Position numbers and translations under genes: made by a program
Source of the DNA: Gymnothorax reevesii
Taxonomy: Eukaryota > Chordata > Actinopteri > Anguilliformes > Muraenidae
Assembly: GCA_029721435.1 (NCBI GenBank)
Contig: CM056592.1
Coordinates: 33,429,611-33,493,610 of the forward strand
Length of the DNA stretch: 64,000 bases
Direction: 5' to 3'
Shown here: piece by piece, positions 24,111 to 35,157 of the stretch
Layout: every line of letters starts with the position of its first letter
Numbering within the stretch: the stretch's first letter is position 1
The notes under the pieces: model-generated
Told to the model about the DNA's origin: nothing
The model's database searches: none
Seen by the model: the letters and a program-made list of their open reading frames with translations, nothing else

Positions 24111-24430
24111 TGGGTTCCAGGACTCTTCGTCGCCGAATTTTTCATCCCTGGACTTTTCGTTCCCGGACTTTTTGTCCCCGAGGACTTTTCATACCCGGAT
24201 TTCTTTTTCCCTTAATGATAAAAAATGTGCTACCACTGGTGACAGACAGATCGCCATGATATAAGGGTAAGAGATAGGGATAAGGATAGTGTTACAATGC
24301 TGGAAGCATTATTGTAGATGAACCATCCTGGGACAAAAATTCCTCGGGAACAAAAAGTACGGAGACAAAAAATTTTTGGGTTCGAAAAATTCAGGGAGGA
24401 GAAGTCCGGTAACGAAGAGTCCTAGAGCCA
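24111..24430. mobile_element. 320-bp imperfect inverted repeat built of short tandem units
   Basis: The left 95 bases hold degenerate repeats of a 15-17 base unit of the type GGACTTTTCGTTCCCG. The right 125 bases hold the same unit in inverse form, so the segment is a large imperfect palindrome. The outer ends match as TGG-(T)-C-AGGACTCTTCGT (left) against its inverse (right). About 100 bases of unrelated sequence lie between. No clean target duplication was found. A miniature inverted-repeat transposon is the simplest reading; I do not know the family. Confidence 0.6.
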
Positions 24431-24449
24431 GTTAATTGGCCACAGCTCG

Positions 24450-24490
24450 TTTATTATTATTATAATTATTATTATTATTATTATTACTAT
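24450..24490. repeat. (TTA)n microsatellite
   Basis: Interrupted TTA trinucleotide repeat. Confidence 0.9.
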
Positions 24491-24719
24491 ATTACTCATG
24501 GTCAACTGGCATCAATATTTTTAAAGCAATGTAAAAGACTTTATGCTCTTTCCAAGCAGTGAACGACCAGCTTAGGTTAGTTAACTTGCTCAAATCTTAA
24601 AGCTTTTCTTTGCTGATTATACCTAAACCGCAACATTTGGCTTGTTTGTTAGCTGCTGTTGCCTGCTTATAAGTATACTAGCTGCTACCCGCTACCCAGA
24701 GTGAAATTGCCATTTTTTT

Positions 24720-24905
24720 TGCGTGCATGACCGTTTTTTCAAAAATCGGGCGACATCAAGTCCTTCCTGGTGTCCAAGTGGATATTCACACCAAATTTGG
24801 TGATAATCGGTTGAGAAATGTAGGAAAAAAACGTGTACATACACACAGACAGACAAACATCGACCTCAAATATATCATAGATAATGCACATAGTGTGGAA
24901 ATGTT
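24720..24905 (+). repeat. Probable dispersed fish repeat
   Basis: 'CACACCAAATTTGGTGATAA', 'CGGTTGAGAAATGTAGG' and 'CACACAGACAGACAAACA' occur in an order I associate with a dispersed fish repeat that carries a CAGACAGA tract. No termini are visible, so the call rests on pattern memory. Confidence 0.3.
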
Positions 24906-25214
24906 TGGCAGCAGTGTAATAATTAGAAAGAGCTCTAATTTAGGCAGGTTAAAAAGCTGATAAAGAACTGCCGTGGCAGAGGACCTGTCAGTGCTAATGT
25001 TCAGTAAAAATAATAATAAAGACATTTAGATGCTTTTTGTTTTTTTTTCCCACAATCGTCAGTGGAATGCCAAAGTAAAATTGAGATCTGAGCCATATTT
25101 CCAGTAGAACTTTTGAAAACTTGACCTGCTAACTATCTTTATGATAATCAGTTTCATGGAGGATGTCTGGGATTTTAAATGTATGCAATTTGAGGTATGG
25201 TACTATGTTAAAAG

Positions 25215-25759
25215 CAGGATGGTCATGCACTGGAGGCAATGGAGGCTTTGCTCACAACTGAGCGGTCAGGGGTCTAGAGCCAGAAAGCTGGGCGACACAG
25301 GGATGACAGGGCACATTGAGTGGGCAGGCAGAAGTCGGCTGGCAGCAGTTTGGATCCGGAGGGTGTGCAGAGAGCAGTCTGAGGTCCGGCCCTGGGTGAG
25401 GACCAATGAATCAATCCACGGAAGAGCAGGAACACAGAGGAAGGGAAACTTGGCACTGGGTCTGGGCAGAGACAGAGAACTGGGGCAACACTGATAAACA
25501 GAGAAACAAGAGCCAAGGAACAGGAAAAGCCGTGAGAATCGTACACTGGAACTAAGCGCGAGAAGCAACCAGTGATTGGGTGAAACAGAAAAAAACAGCA
25601 GAACTTAAATAAACCAAGAAAGACACAGGTGCTGGAAAGGATGGAGGAATTCACAGAGCGCAAAGGAGAACACGAGACCATAAACCAATTAACAAAAAGC
25701 CACAACCTGAAAGGGCCAGAATCAATGAGAACACAGACACAGGGGTGCGTATCGTGACA
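25215..25759 (-). mobile_element. LTR-like relic, minus strand
   Basis: Read on the minus strand, the segment starts TGTCACGATACGCACC at 25759 and is pyrimidine-rich throughout. It carries a TATA-like 'TTATTTAAGTTC' about 165 bases in, then a long C+T-rich part. This is the layout of a fish LTR. The 3' end and a target duplication were not found, so it may be truncated near 25215. The plus-strand open frames here are shadows of the purine-rich strand. Confidence 0.45.
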
Positions 25760-25764
25760 AAAAT

Positions 25765-26555
25765 AGCTTTTGTCGACCCAAGCAGCAGGAAGAAAGCACA
25801 TGCTTTTCGACAGTCAAAGCAGAATAGACTGAATCAAATCATGGCAATAACCAGTTTAGATTATTCGCTGGCTGTTAAATCCATGTGGAATATGTTGAGA
25901 ATTACACCACAGCGGGTAGGTGTGACGTGACCCTGAGGCTAAACCATGCTATAAAGGTATTTGACACAGTGCTTTGACAATAAGCAGTGCAGGCTAACAC
26001 CTCAAAACAGCCTGAAATTCCCAGAAGCGGAGCTAACATGAAAGTAATAGAATATCATTCCAGTTATTCACTCCCATATATTCCTCCCGCTGAACTGAGC
26101 TGAGCTGCAATGGAGACAAGGCAGTAAACCCATAAACCATTTTTTGGGTATTTCCGAACTGATGATGATAGAGGCTTTAAAAATAGTGTAAAATAATTTC
26201 TTCACAGCACTTATTTGCTTAAAATATTTAAATGAAAAGGTTTTCATCAATGTGGCTAAATGTCTGTTCTGTAATAGGATATGCTGAGACATACAGTTAC
26301 AGACAAGTTGGTGTAAGAGCACAGGCACCATTTCATTTCCTTTTTTCCACGCGGGGTTCGCACCTGGTTCTTTTCTGGTGCACAAAAGCTCCTTTACTGG
26401 CATCTTAAAATGGCTTCTTGATTTGAATATCAGTTGCAGACATAGCATGTGTGTAGGTATTTACTACCCAAATTCTGAAATTGAAAGCAAATTTGGAAAA
26501 GAAATCAAATCAAAAGAGTGATATGAGACACTGTACTGAAGGAGATGCCGTCTTT
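25765..26555. other. Gene-free stretch
   Basis: No exon or transposon end recognised. Confidence 0.4.
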
Positions 26556-26569
26556 TGGATAAGAAGTTA

Positions 26570-26700
26570 ATTCAAGCTCCTGACTCACTGTGGTCATTAA
26601 AGATCATATGACACTCTTCGATAAGAGTAGGGGGTTCCGCGGTGTCATGGCTAAAGTCCCGACCTGGCTTTTTCTGCACCATTAATGCAGAAAGATATGT
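26570..26700 (+). repeat. Probable dispersed fish repeat fragment
   Basis: 'CTGACTCACTGTGGTCATTA', 'TGACACTCTTCGATAAGAGT' and 'GTGTCATGGCTAAAGT' resemble the start of a dispersed repeat widespread in fish genomes. It lies upstream of the Tc1-like transposase remnant. Only pattern memory supports this. Confidence 0.3.
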
Positions 26701-26830
26701 ATGAATTTTGTATGAATATCTTATATGTATGAAATCTTCAACAGGGACGCCCCTGCATCCCAGCAAGACAACACCTAACCACATTCTGCATGGGTTACAA
26801 ATGAATAGTAGCATTTGTCGAGAGTGAGGC

Positions 26831-28128
26831 TGTCATGGTTTTAGTTTTTGGTCATGTTTATGATCACGTTCTGTGTTCATGATTTTGTCTTTTATTTATT
26901 CTTTTTGGTTATTGTAATACTCAGGTTTTTAGTTTGTTCCATTTCTCAGTTCCATTGCACTTGTCTCCCCTGTCTTGTGATCCAATTGGTTCAGTCCGTC
27001 TTCCCTGTCTGCGTGCCCACTGACTTCGGGTGATTTCAATTAATTCCGGTGTTTAAAATCTTCCTTCAATTCTCATTTACTTCCTTCATCTTTCTGTTCT
27101 GATTCCTAACAAGACTAACATTTGTATTTTGTATCATAGTCTACTAGCACAACTAATCCATGTATTTAGATTACTAACTAACTAATGAGTACTCTAGTTA
27201 AATCTATCAAGTTGCACCGCTATTAATGTAGAATAATTCCCACTCAGCAATCGCCCTGTTTTAATCTCCGCCTCTTGCCCAGTTGTTCTTGTCTTCTTCT
27301 GAGTTTCAGCAAGATTTCTCGCACATACTTCATTACTTTCCTGCGCTCGTTATCTGTGCACTTAAAACTCCTTGACCGGAGCCATTTAAATGTCATAGAC
27401 TGTTTGCATGATTCCCGTCCGTGTCTTGGCTTTCGCCAATTTTCGTGGTTAGGGTTTCCCTCATGTGATTCTCCCATTGTAATTAGTCTGATCCATTACA
27501 CCTGATTCCTGCATAGCATGTGACTTCCCTCTCGTCTATTTAAGCAGTCTTTTCACAGCCAGCTCCTTGTCAGAACGTTGAGCAATATGTCATTGTGCAG
27601 AGGGCCTTGTATGCCATTGAGTGTTGTTTTTCTTCTACTGGTTTGTCTGACTTTGATTCTTGCCATTGCCCTTTTTGTATTGGTTTTTCTTTCTGGATTT
27701 CGACCCATTTTTGTATGACCACAATTTTTGTTTGGATGCCCTGTGTATGACCCTTGGCTTTGTTCATTGTCTACGACTTTTTGCCTATCGTTTATGTACC
27801 TTTGCACATCTGTCTTCCTGGTTCTGACCCCTGCCTGTCCTATCGACACTGTTTTTATTCCCCGCCGCACAATTAGCGCGAAGCGGGGATATAGCATTGG
27901 GCTCCGTCCATCCGTAGGTATGTACATCCGTACGTACGTCCATATGGACACATAAAATGGAGGCGGCGGGGGATATTGCCATGTTAGTGGCAGACACTTG
28001 TTGGATTTTATATTGTGGTGTGGCAATTCTTGTGTTTTTTGGTTTTGACTCGGACTTCATTAAAGGCATACATTTTTGGATTTCCCTCTCTTGCGTGTGG
28101 TTCCTGACTGCCTGAACGCTTCATCACA
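26831..28128 (+). mobile_element. Solo LTR, copy 1 of a ~1.2-kb family
   Basis: The segment starts TGTCATGG and ends ATCACA. It is flanked by GAGGC (26826-26830) and GAGGG (28129-28133), a 5-base duplication with one change. It aligns along most of its length with 35158-36383: shared blocks include TCAGCAATCGCCC, TAATCTCCGCC, CTT-ACCGGAGC and GTGTCTTGGC. A TATA-like CTATTTAAG lies near 27538, and an 'ATTAAAGG' signal near 28061 could serve polyadenylation. No gag-pol region adjoins, so it is a solo LTR. It contains a nested repeat at 27860-28025. Confidence 0.75.
27860..28025. mobile_element. Nested repeat with CCCCGCCGC ends
   Basis: CCCCGCCGC on the left and GGCGGCGGGG (27962-27972) further in, with 'GAAGCGGGGATATAGCATTG' and CCGT-rich direct repeats between, mark a dispersed element type known from fish. 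It interrupts the LTR sequence, and the sister copy at 35158-36383 lacks it. The right limit is approximate. Confidence 0.5.
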
Positions 28129-28259
28129 GAGGGTGCTAGACTGGCCAGCCAGCAGTCCTGATCTGCCTCCTATTGAGAGTATATGGCACATTTTAAAGCA
28201 AAATATATGGCAATGACAGTCCCAAACAATTGTATAGCTGAAGACCAAAAAAATGGAGG

Positions 28260-29490
28260 AACGGGGAGAAATTTCTCTTGTAAGTCACATTAGAAGAAAG
28301 GTGGGCAATGAGGGCCCTATATGCCCCTGGTTGTCGCTGCAACCTCTGGCCTTTAAATAGTTAGGTAGTCAGACCATATGAGTAATATCTCATCTCAGCT
28401 GCATTTCCTGAAATGCTAATGAATGACCACCGAAGTCTGCTACTGTATTCCAAAATGAAGCATGAGTTTGTGTGAACAGCTAATTTGCTCATTCAGTCAG
28501 GGGAATAGGTGGACATAAACTCTTGCATACACACCTGTCCTCAAGGAATTCCCCACTCCTGCAAAAGAACATCAAATAATGTGTTTTGGTTCTGTTTTCC
28601 TCGTTGCAAGAGGGTGAATGGACTTTCCAAATTTACCCTTTTCTTATTTGCATTTTCCACAATGTGCAAACTTGGCATTGTATAATTAATGGCTTTGTAT
28701 AGATAGTGTGTTACACAACTCCTCATTAGCTAAAACTGAGAAATTCCTTTAAATGACGAGGGTGACTAAACGGTTCTGAAGTCTGCTTACTGCTATGTGC
28801 AAAAATACCGAATCGCTATCATGCCGTGCCTGAAAGAGCATAAAAAAGTACTGATTAATGACAACTCCTCGTCAGCTGTACGTCAATCTATCACAGCAGA
28901 TGTACATCAAAAACAAACTCTTCTATTGCTGGACAACTCATACACTTGTGGTTAATATTAGGACTGCGTCTATGGTTTCATCAACGCCTCTATATCTACG
29001 GGTGAAGTCATCAGTCAGAAGCATGCTGATTATTCTCTGGGAAAAGGAATTATATAACAAGGGATATATTAAATTGAGATGAGTTCAGAAGAGCTCAGAA
29101 CTAAGTCTTATTTTGCAATTGCACTATCTCTCTGAAGCATATGCTTTTGCAGAAAACCGCTGAGAAAATTTCATCAAATAAACATGTTCAGTGTTGTGCG
29201 TGCTCAATTTCTGCTGCAATGTATGACGTAAAGAGAGAGTTGCCACTGAACCTTGGCACTCTTGAGAAGAGAATTAAGGAGGCAGAACTTTTCCCTTGCG
29301 CAATTCCAATGCTTTCACTGAGTATTATTCATAACATTTATTATTTATTTGTTAGTGTTTTTTTTTTTTGACGAAAGAGAATGTAAATAAAATGAAGCTA
29401 AATTTACTTTATTTGATGTTTTAAAGCACAGAGTACCCTTAGATAAAAAATAAGCTTTCAGTCATTGAAATGCTTACGTTCAAGGGGCTC
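28260..29490. other. Gene-free stretch
   Basis: No exon or transposon end recognised. Confidence 0.4.
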
Positions 29491-29493
29491 TGC

Positions 29494-30027
29494 TGTAATG
29501 GATTTGTGTCTTGTGTGCACTGGTTTGCACAGAGAACAGAAGGTTGAGGACGGGACTCAGGTGTAAGGATGGATTAGGTAGCTTATATTTATTCTGCCAT
29601 ACTGCAGGGCAGCGGGCATAAACGCTGCAGACAAAACAAAATGGATGAGAGGTTCCAATCACAATGTTTAATAAAGGGTAATACTGGATCAATAAAACAC
29701 TATGGTTCTAATGTATTACACAAAAGAAAAAGGAAGCGAGGTTCCTTTAAAAAACAAAGTGCTGCGTTAACAATAGCAGCACTTGGATAACAGTTTTGAG
29801 TATAACACGCAAAATCCACATACAAGTCTTTACAGACTAACAGCATCGTTAGAGCGTGGCGCGACGAGACTTCACAAAGACGACGTGTGAGGCGCGGAAA
29901 GCAAATACACTACCGCTACCACTCAGCAGAAATGAACAACAGCTGTAAGAGATAATTGAATAATGGAGAAGTGGGGTTCGGGTCTTAGTAGACCGGTGAG
30001 CTGGACGGCTGGAGGCGTGTCCTTACA
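29494..30027 (-). mobile_element. Solo LTR, 534 bp
   Basis: Read on the minus strand, it starts TGTAAGGACACGCCTCC and ends 'CAAATCCATTACA', with TG...CA ends. It is flanked by TCTGC (left) and GCTGC (right), a 5-base duplication with one change. On the minus strand an 'AATAAATATAAGC' signal precedes the 3' end by about 75 bases. No internal retroviral genes adjoin. A 35-base piece of the same LTR end occurs at 20531-20565. Confidence 0.65.
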
Positions 30028-30114
30028 GCTGCCTTCTTTGAGGAACGCCTGCTCATTAATGAGAATTAGCTGCTCCTCAGAGTAATTCCTGCTCCTGATC
30101 GTATGGACACACAC

Positions 30115-30122
30115 TATATATT

Positions 30123-30169
<47 letters not shown>
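30115..30169. repeat. (TA)n microsatellite
   Basis: TA dinucleotide repeat, nearly pure over more than 45 bases. Confidence 0.95.
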
Positions 30170-30171
<2 letters not shown>

Positions 30172-33100
30172 CACAAGCGTACATGATGAAATGGTCAGCA
30201 GTTGTTTATACAAATGTATGCGATTGACTATAGGGCAGATTTTGACCATGGTATGAATGTTTGCGCCAGGCAAAGTGGTTTCAACCCTCCTGGAGTAGAA
30301 ATAAGAGTAGAGAGAGAATGGTTTCCTAAACAAACCACCAGCTACGCTGCTGCTCTTTGGATGAAAATGCCTGGTTGATGAGGGAGTTCAGGCAATGATC
30401 AGACTGACACAAGCTCAAATACAAAGGTCAGAAACTCTTAAATGACACTTGTGCGTGTCTGTGGTGTTAAGTGACAGGTTTGGTTGTCTGTGGTGTTTAG
30501 GTCATCTCAGCGCAATACACTGAGTCTTGAAGTAGTCGCGGTACTGCAGCAAAACACGTCGCAGAGTTTTACATCTGTTCGCTAAAACAGGAAGATGAGA
30601 TTGCCATGGTCTTGACTAAAACTTCAAAATGTTTCCACCACAAAATGCTGAATCAATTCTAAAGAGAGATCACGCTGTACTTGCAGCAAAAAGAACCCTA
30701 GAATTCCAGTTAGTCAGTTAATGAATCTAATAAAGTGTTCGCTGAAGGTTTATGCAGGTGTGTGTGCATTTCAGGGCACTTGTGCAGATAACTTTTTTAT
30801 TCAAAGCACAAAGTCAGTACTCTAGTACTCTACTCAATTTTTTTCAGTTACTGGTGGTTATCGTGACTTCAGAATTAGAAGGATCAGGCAAGAGCAGTCT
30901 TTATTTAATTTTTGATTCATATTACTTGTCCGGTATTAGAATCTTCGATCAAGAAAATTGCAATCTGGGATTCATGATTTTTATTTAATCCTTAAAGCAT
31001 GAATAAGAATTGTTTCAGTATCTACCAATATAAATGCACACTAAATTCAGTAAGGTGTTTGCTGAACTGAATGAGACCAACTAATTAGTCCCACTGGTTG
31101 AAAATTATTGAATGACTGTTATATTGGCATAAACGTGCTTTTCTTACGACGATAAAAAGAAACCCGTTTTCTGTCAAACGAGTTCGGACCTGACGTTCCT
31201 CTTTCATCCTTTGACAGGCGGAGCGTGCGGACCGGCACGGGCTGGAGATGGGTTGCTGATTGCCTGTCACTTCTTTCATCCGCACGAAAGCGAACCGCGA
31301 GGACGAGGAATGCGAGGCCTTATTCAACCGTTTGATGTGTTGCTTCTCCTCTCTGTTTGAGAAAAATTAAAGAGTTCTTTCTGTCACCCCGTCAGACTCA
31401 ATTCGTCCCTCACAGTCATTCTGCGCAGCGGCGTGACCAAAATTCACGGCCACCGACCCAACAGCGACTAAGTGCTATAACTGCGCTGACGTAAATCCAG
31501 CGCAATGAGCAAATTTATCTCGTGAAATCAAGGCCATGCGAAATATGTAAATCTAATTAGAAAATTGTTCCTCGAAAGGTTAACTTGATCGGCACTGTGG
31601 AGGGAGAGTCGAAATACAGTCGCCGAAGCCCCTGGGCCGAGTTATAGGAAGGTAATTCAATACAAATGTCTGCCCTAGAGAAATTTCATGCTTTCTGATT
31701 TGGTAAGAAAGAGAAATAAAAATTTAATACAGCAGAATATTTCATATCCTGAAACATATTGGGAATAGACAGTTGAGTTAAATGCAGTTCTGGTTGATTG
31801 ACCCTCTATTGAAGGAAGGAGGAAAATTACTTTTAAACTTATATCTCCTCCGAGTGTTATTCTGAAGGGCGCCGGGGATCAGGTTCAGAGAAGCGAGTGA
31901 CTCTATATCCGCTGCTGCAGTCACAAGCTGAAAAGTAGCTCTACAGCACGGCAACAATTAACAGACAAATTCCTGCACAATACAGAAACGCTGAGGAAAG
32001 TCAGCCTGATGCTCTTTGCATTATTTTATCCAATCTCTTGTCATCCGATGGCCCTGAGGTCTAAATTTACTGTGACTTCAGAGAGCACGTGCAAATAGAC
32101 AAAACACAAACAAATGAAGAAGACATCTTCATCAATTTACAGCACATGCACTGAAATATGCGCACAAGTTCAGACAAAACATCATGTTGCAGACAACACA
32201 GCAAATACAGACAACACAACTCAGTCCAGACAACGCAACGCATTAAAGGCAAAACGACACATTACGGACAACAGAACACATCACAGAAACACGATGCAAA
32301 TACACCAAACAATAATAGACGCGTTTCCAGTGGACATTTAAAAGCGATGAACACGTCTTGACTCACTTGCTGTCGCTGTAGTGCAGCATGGTTTGATCAA
32401 AAGAAATGCACAAAAAAGCACACAATTTTTATTTCTTGACCTTGGGTTACCTAACTTTGCTCCAGAAGGGTGTACTGTGATGCGAAATTAGTAGGCGAGC
32501 GAGATATGTTCAGCTTGAATCCTGGGTTTTCTGAGTCTCAAGAGTGGCCATCTTTTGACCTGTCATGCTGACTTGTGGTATCTCTGAGGGACAGTTTTGG
32601 GTTTGTTGAGCCAGAAAGCCTGGCTAATGTTGAGCTCGCTCTGTAGTTCACTGCTCTGTAAGATGTGTCTCTCTGCCTACGGAGGATCACATTAAGCCTT
32701 GTTTACTCTCCACATATAAAAACAAATAAAGCCAATAGAGTCGATGCCATAATTGAAAATGTACCAAGTTCAAAAGTCTGAGGGTGAGAGGAAAGCTTTC
32801 TGTGGCCCAAAGGCTGAAGCCTTATCTATCAAGTAAAACCTCTCTGCTGTTCTGTTGATAATAAAGGAAAAAAGCTCACAGCTTCGGGAGAAAATTGGGA
32901 TTATCTCAGATTATGTGAATGTGCTGGGCGAACAGATTCTCCGCTATTGTCGCAGGAAATCTATGGGAAACATTCTTTGAAAAAAGGTGTAGGAAGTTTT
33001 ATTAACCTCTATGTCCTGGCTTTTGTGCAATAATCCCAAAGTTTTATTGAATTTGTGTTGTATAACCGCTCACAGGATCAAGAGAGGCCTGTATGCAGGT

Positions 33101-33720
33101 CAGGAGTTGAGCAGAGTGGGTTTTTTTTTTTTTTGTTTGTTTTTTTTTCCAGAATCAATTTCTGAGGGCATTTCAGGCAACAGCGGAAGAGAAAATAAAA
33201 CAGTTCAACATTTTATTCTAATCATTTACGTCTCAAACAAGACTCAAAAAAAAATAAATAAATCACAGCACTTCTGTCTGTGCCTTGTTCAGTTTGGGCA
33301 CAGGCAATCACGAAGGTCTGACACGCGGAAATGCTGATTTCTTCTCGGTTTTACAGAGTCTTGAAGGCAAATGTTAAGAAGTTAAAGTGGACTGATTGAA
33401 CAGTGTGTTTCGCCAGGTCAGCATATTATATCAAAAGAAAAAATGAACAGTAACTATTTGGGAAGTACACCCACAGCATAAATACTTCTTGTTTCTTTGC
33501 ACTGAAAGTTAGAAATGCAATTACAGAAATATTGGTTTCCTTGCCTGGCCAAGAACTTAAACTCCTAACATCAGCAAAACAGATGCTGTTTTTTTTTTGC
33601 CTCACATAATTTTCTTTCTTAGTTGTTCAATTTTCGTTTAATTTCTGCTCTTTCTCTGGTGGTTATTTTATTCGAAAAGGTTTGCTGGTTAAAACCAAAT
33701 ATATATGTAATTATCTTGTG
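30170..33720. other. Gene-free stretch with a CpG-denser zone
   Basis: No gene or mobile element was recognised. The zone 31130-31650 is denser in CpG than its surroundings and could be regulatory (see findings). A T run lies near 33121-33148. Confidence 0.45.
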
Positions 33721-33870
33721 CTGTTGAAAACCTATCATGTGGCAACATGTTAAAAAGAGCTCCCGCGGGAGCTCTTTTAAACAAGTTGCCACATGATAGG
33801 TTTTCAACAGCGCTGATTTTGCTCAATGATGATCTTAGATCATTGAGCAACCGTAGCTGTATTTAGCGCT
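33721..33870. mobile_element. Palindromic dispersed element, copy 2
   Basis: Positions 33721-33810 form a 90-bp palindrome without spacer: 43 of 45 bases pair, and the centre is CCGCGG. A second hairpin follows at 33819-33850 with 12-base arms (TTGCTCAATGAT) and an 8-base loop, then ATTTAGCGCTCTAAGGGTTA. The copy at 17880-18000 shares the right half of each hairpin and the final block, which shows this is a dispersed repeat family. Family and termini are unknown. Confidence 0.65.
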
Positions 33871-34069
33871 CTAAGGGTTATCTCCTATTGGTTGATGTCA
33901 GCTGTAAGGTTGAGGGCAGTATCACCCACTGCCCAACACTGATGCCATGTGCTGGAATGTAATCCCAGTCACTCAGGAGACCTCCCGGGACACTGGGGTG
34001 GGGCTGCTTGCCAGACAGATTTACACACACCTGCTGGCAGTGGGAGTAATTACAGTCACTAATGAGGAT

Positions 34070-34072
<3 letters not shown>

Positions 34073-34122
<50 letters not shown>
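34073..34122. repeat. (AG)n microsatellite
   Basis: Pure AG dinucleotide repeat of about 25 units. Confidence 0.95.
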
Positions 34123-34127
<5 letters not shown>

Positions 34128-34129
34128 CT

Positions 34130-35150
34130 GGGGCGCGGGTGCACCCACCTCAGAGATTAACGTACATGTCAGAGCAGAGAGATGCTTCTGTATTTTGTTA
34201 CTATAAAGTGGAGTTTTTACTTACTACTTACTACACCATGGAGTTTTTTTTCTTCCCATAATGCCTTTCTATGGTGGGAAGTCATGAGTGAAACAACATA
34301 GGCCTCAAATATGGAAAAGTTCGTGGAGAAAAAACTAAGGCGGTCGTGCTATTTGTTGCGTCAGACAAGATTAAAGTTCAGAAGAAACAAGAAAGTTCTT
34401 GAAAAAATAAATGTGTTGGTGCATTCTGTTTCATCTGTATGTGTGTGTGTGTGTGTGCAGGAATGGGAAGGCAGTGATACGTTTAGTTTTCTTCATACTC
34501 AGCGGAATTACAGATTTGCCCAAAAAGGATGAGTGATAAGGCATCCAGCAGGATTGAGCACATTGCAAACTCCTGGTAGTTCATTGTCATAATTTCATGA
34601 ATTTTAAAATGTTATGCTGTAGATGAATACCTCATTACAATAGAAGAAAAATATCTGCTTTGTCAGAGACTTATTGATACTCACTCATGAACTGTGACTA
34701 TTGTGCATTTTCATCTTTCACACATTTAAAATACGCACATTCCATTTGTCAGATTCCCTCTCTATAATGCACTATTCTGCATGACTGGATACGGTGTGCA
34801 TTCATTTGCCTGCTGATCTTCACAAATGCTACCTGATTACATTTGAGAATTAATATCTGTAAGTACTGTATCAAAGATAAAACTGCAAATATGCTTGAAA
34901 TATGTACAGAAATAAATTAGATTTATTGGGAGTGCAGGGTGCTGAGAATTGGCATGGGAGTCGATTTAATGACAATAGCATAACCCGGTTCTTTGTCCAT
35001 TATTTAATGTCCAAAGAGACTTCACGTATGAAGTCTTAAGCAAATCTATGTTTGGAGTTAAATTAACTCTTACAGAGTACATTTGAGCTCACTCTGGTCG
35101 AAGTAAAATCATATAGACTTTCACAGAGTTTCAGAATTAAAAGTGTTAGG
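34130..35150. other. Gene-free stretch with a TG repeat
   Basis: A (TG)n tract lies at 34439-34457. Nothing else could be recognised. Confidence 0.45.
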
Positions 35151-35157
35151 TTATGCC

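Larger units (their letters stand above)
26745..28257 (+). pseudogene. Tc1-like transposase remnant split by an LTR
   Basis: Two parts of one transposase flank the LTR at 26831-28128. The left part (26745-26830) reads QQDNT, a stop, then PHSAWVTNE, matching the block around the second catalytic aspartate (usually QQDNARPH). The right part (28129-28257) reads VLDWPASSPDLPPIESIWH, the block around the third catalytic acidic residue. The normal order and spacing of these blocks is restored if the LTR and one copy of its 5-base duplication are ignored. Three in-frame stops in the left part show it was already dead or decayed since. The N-terminal DNA-binding part is absent. Confidence 0.7.

Noticed and set aside
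25141..25801. Open frames of 117 (plus) and 175 (minus) codons
   Set aside because: They lie in an LTR-like segment with strong strand composition bias; composition is low-complexity (cysteine/serine-rich on the minus frame) and no domain is present.
27553..28026. 157-codon minus-strand frame (MPHHNIKSNK...)
   Set aside because: It runs antisense through LTR and nested repeat sequence, has no domain, and results from the purine-rich complement of a T-rich LTR.
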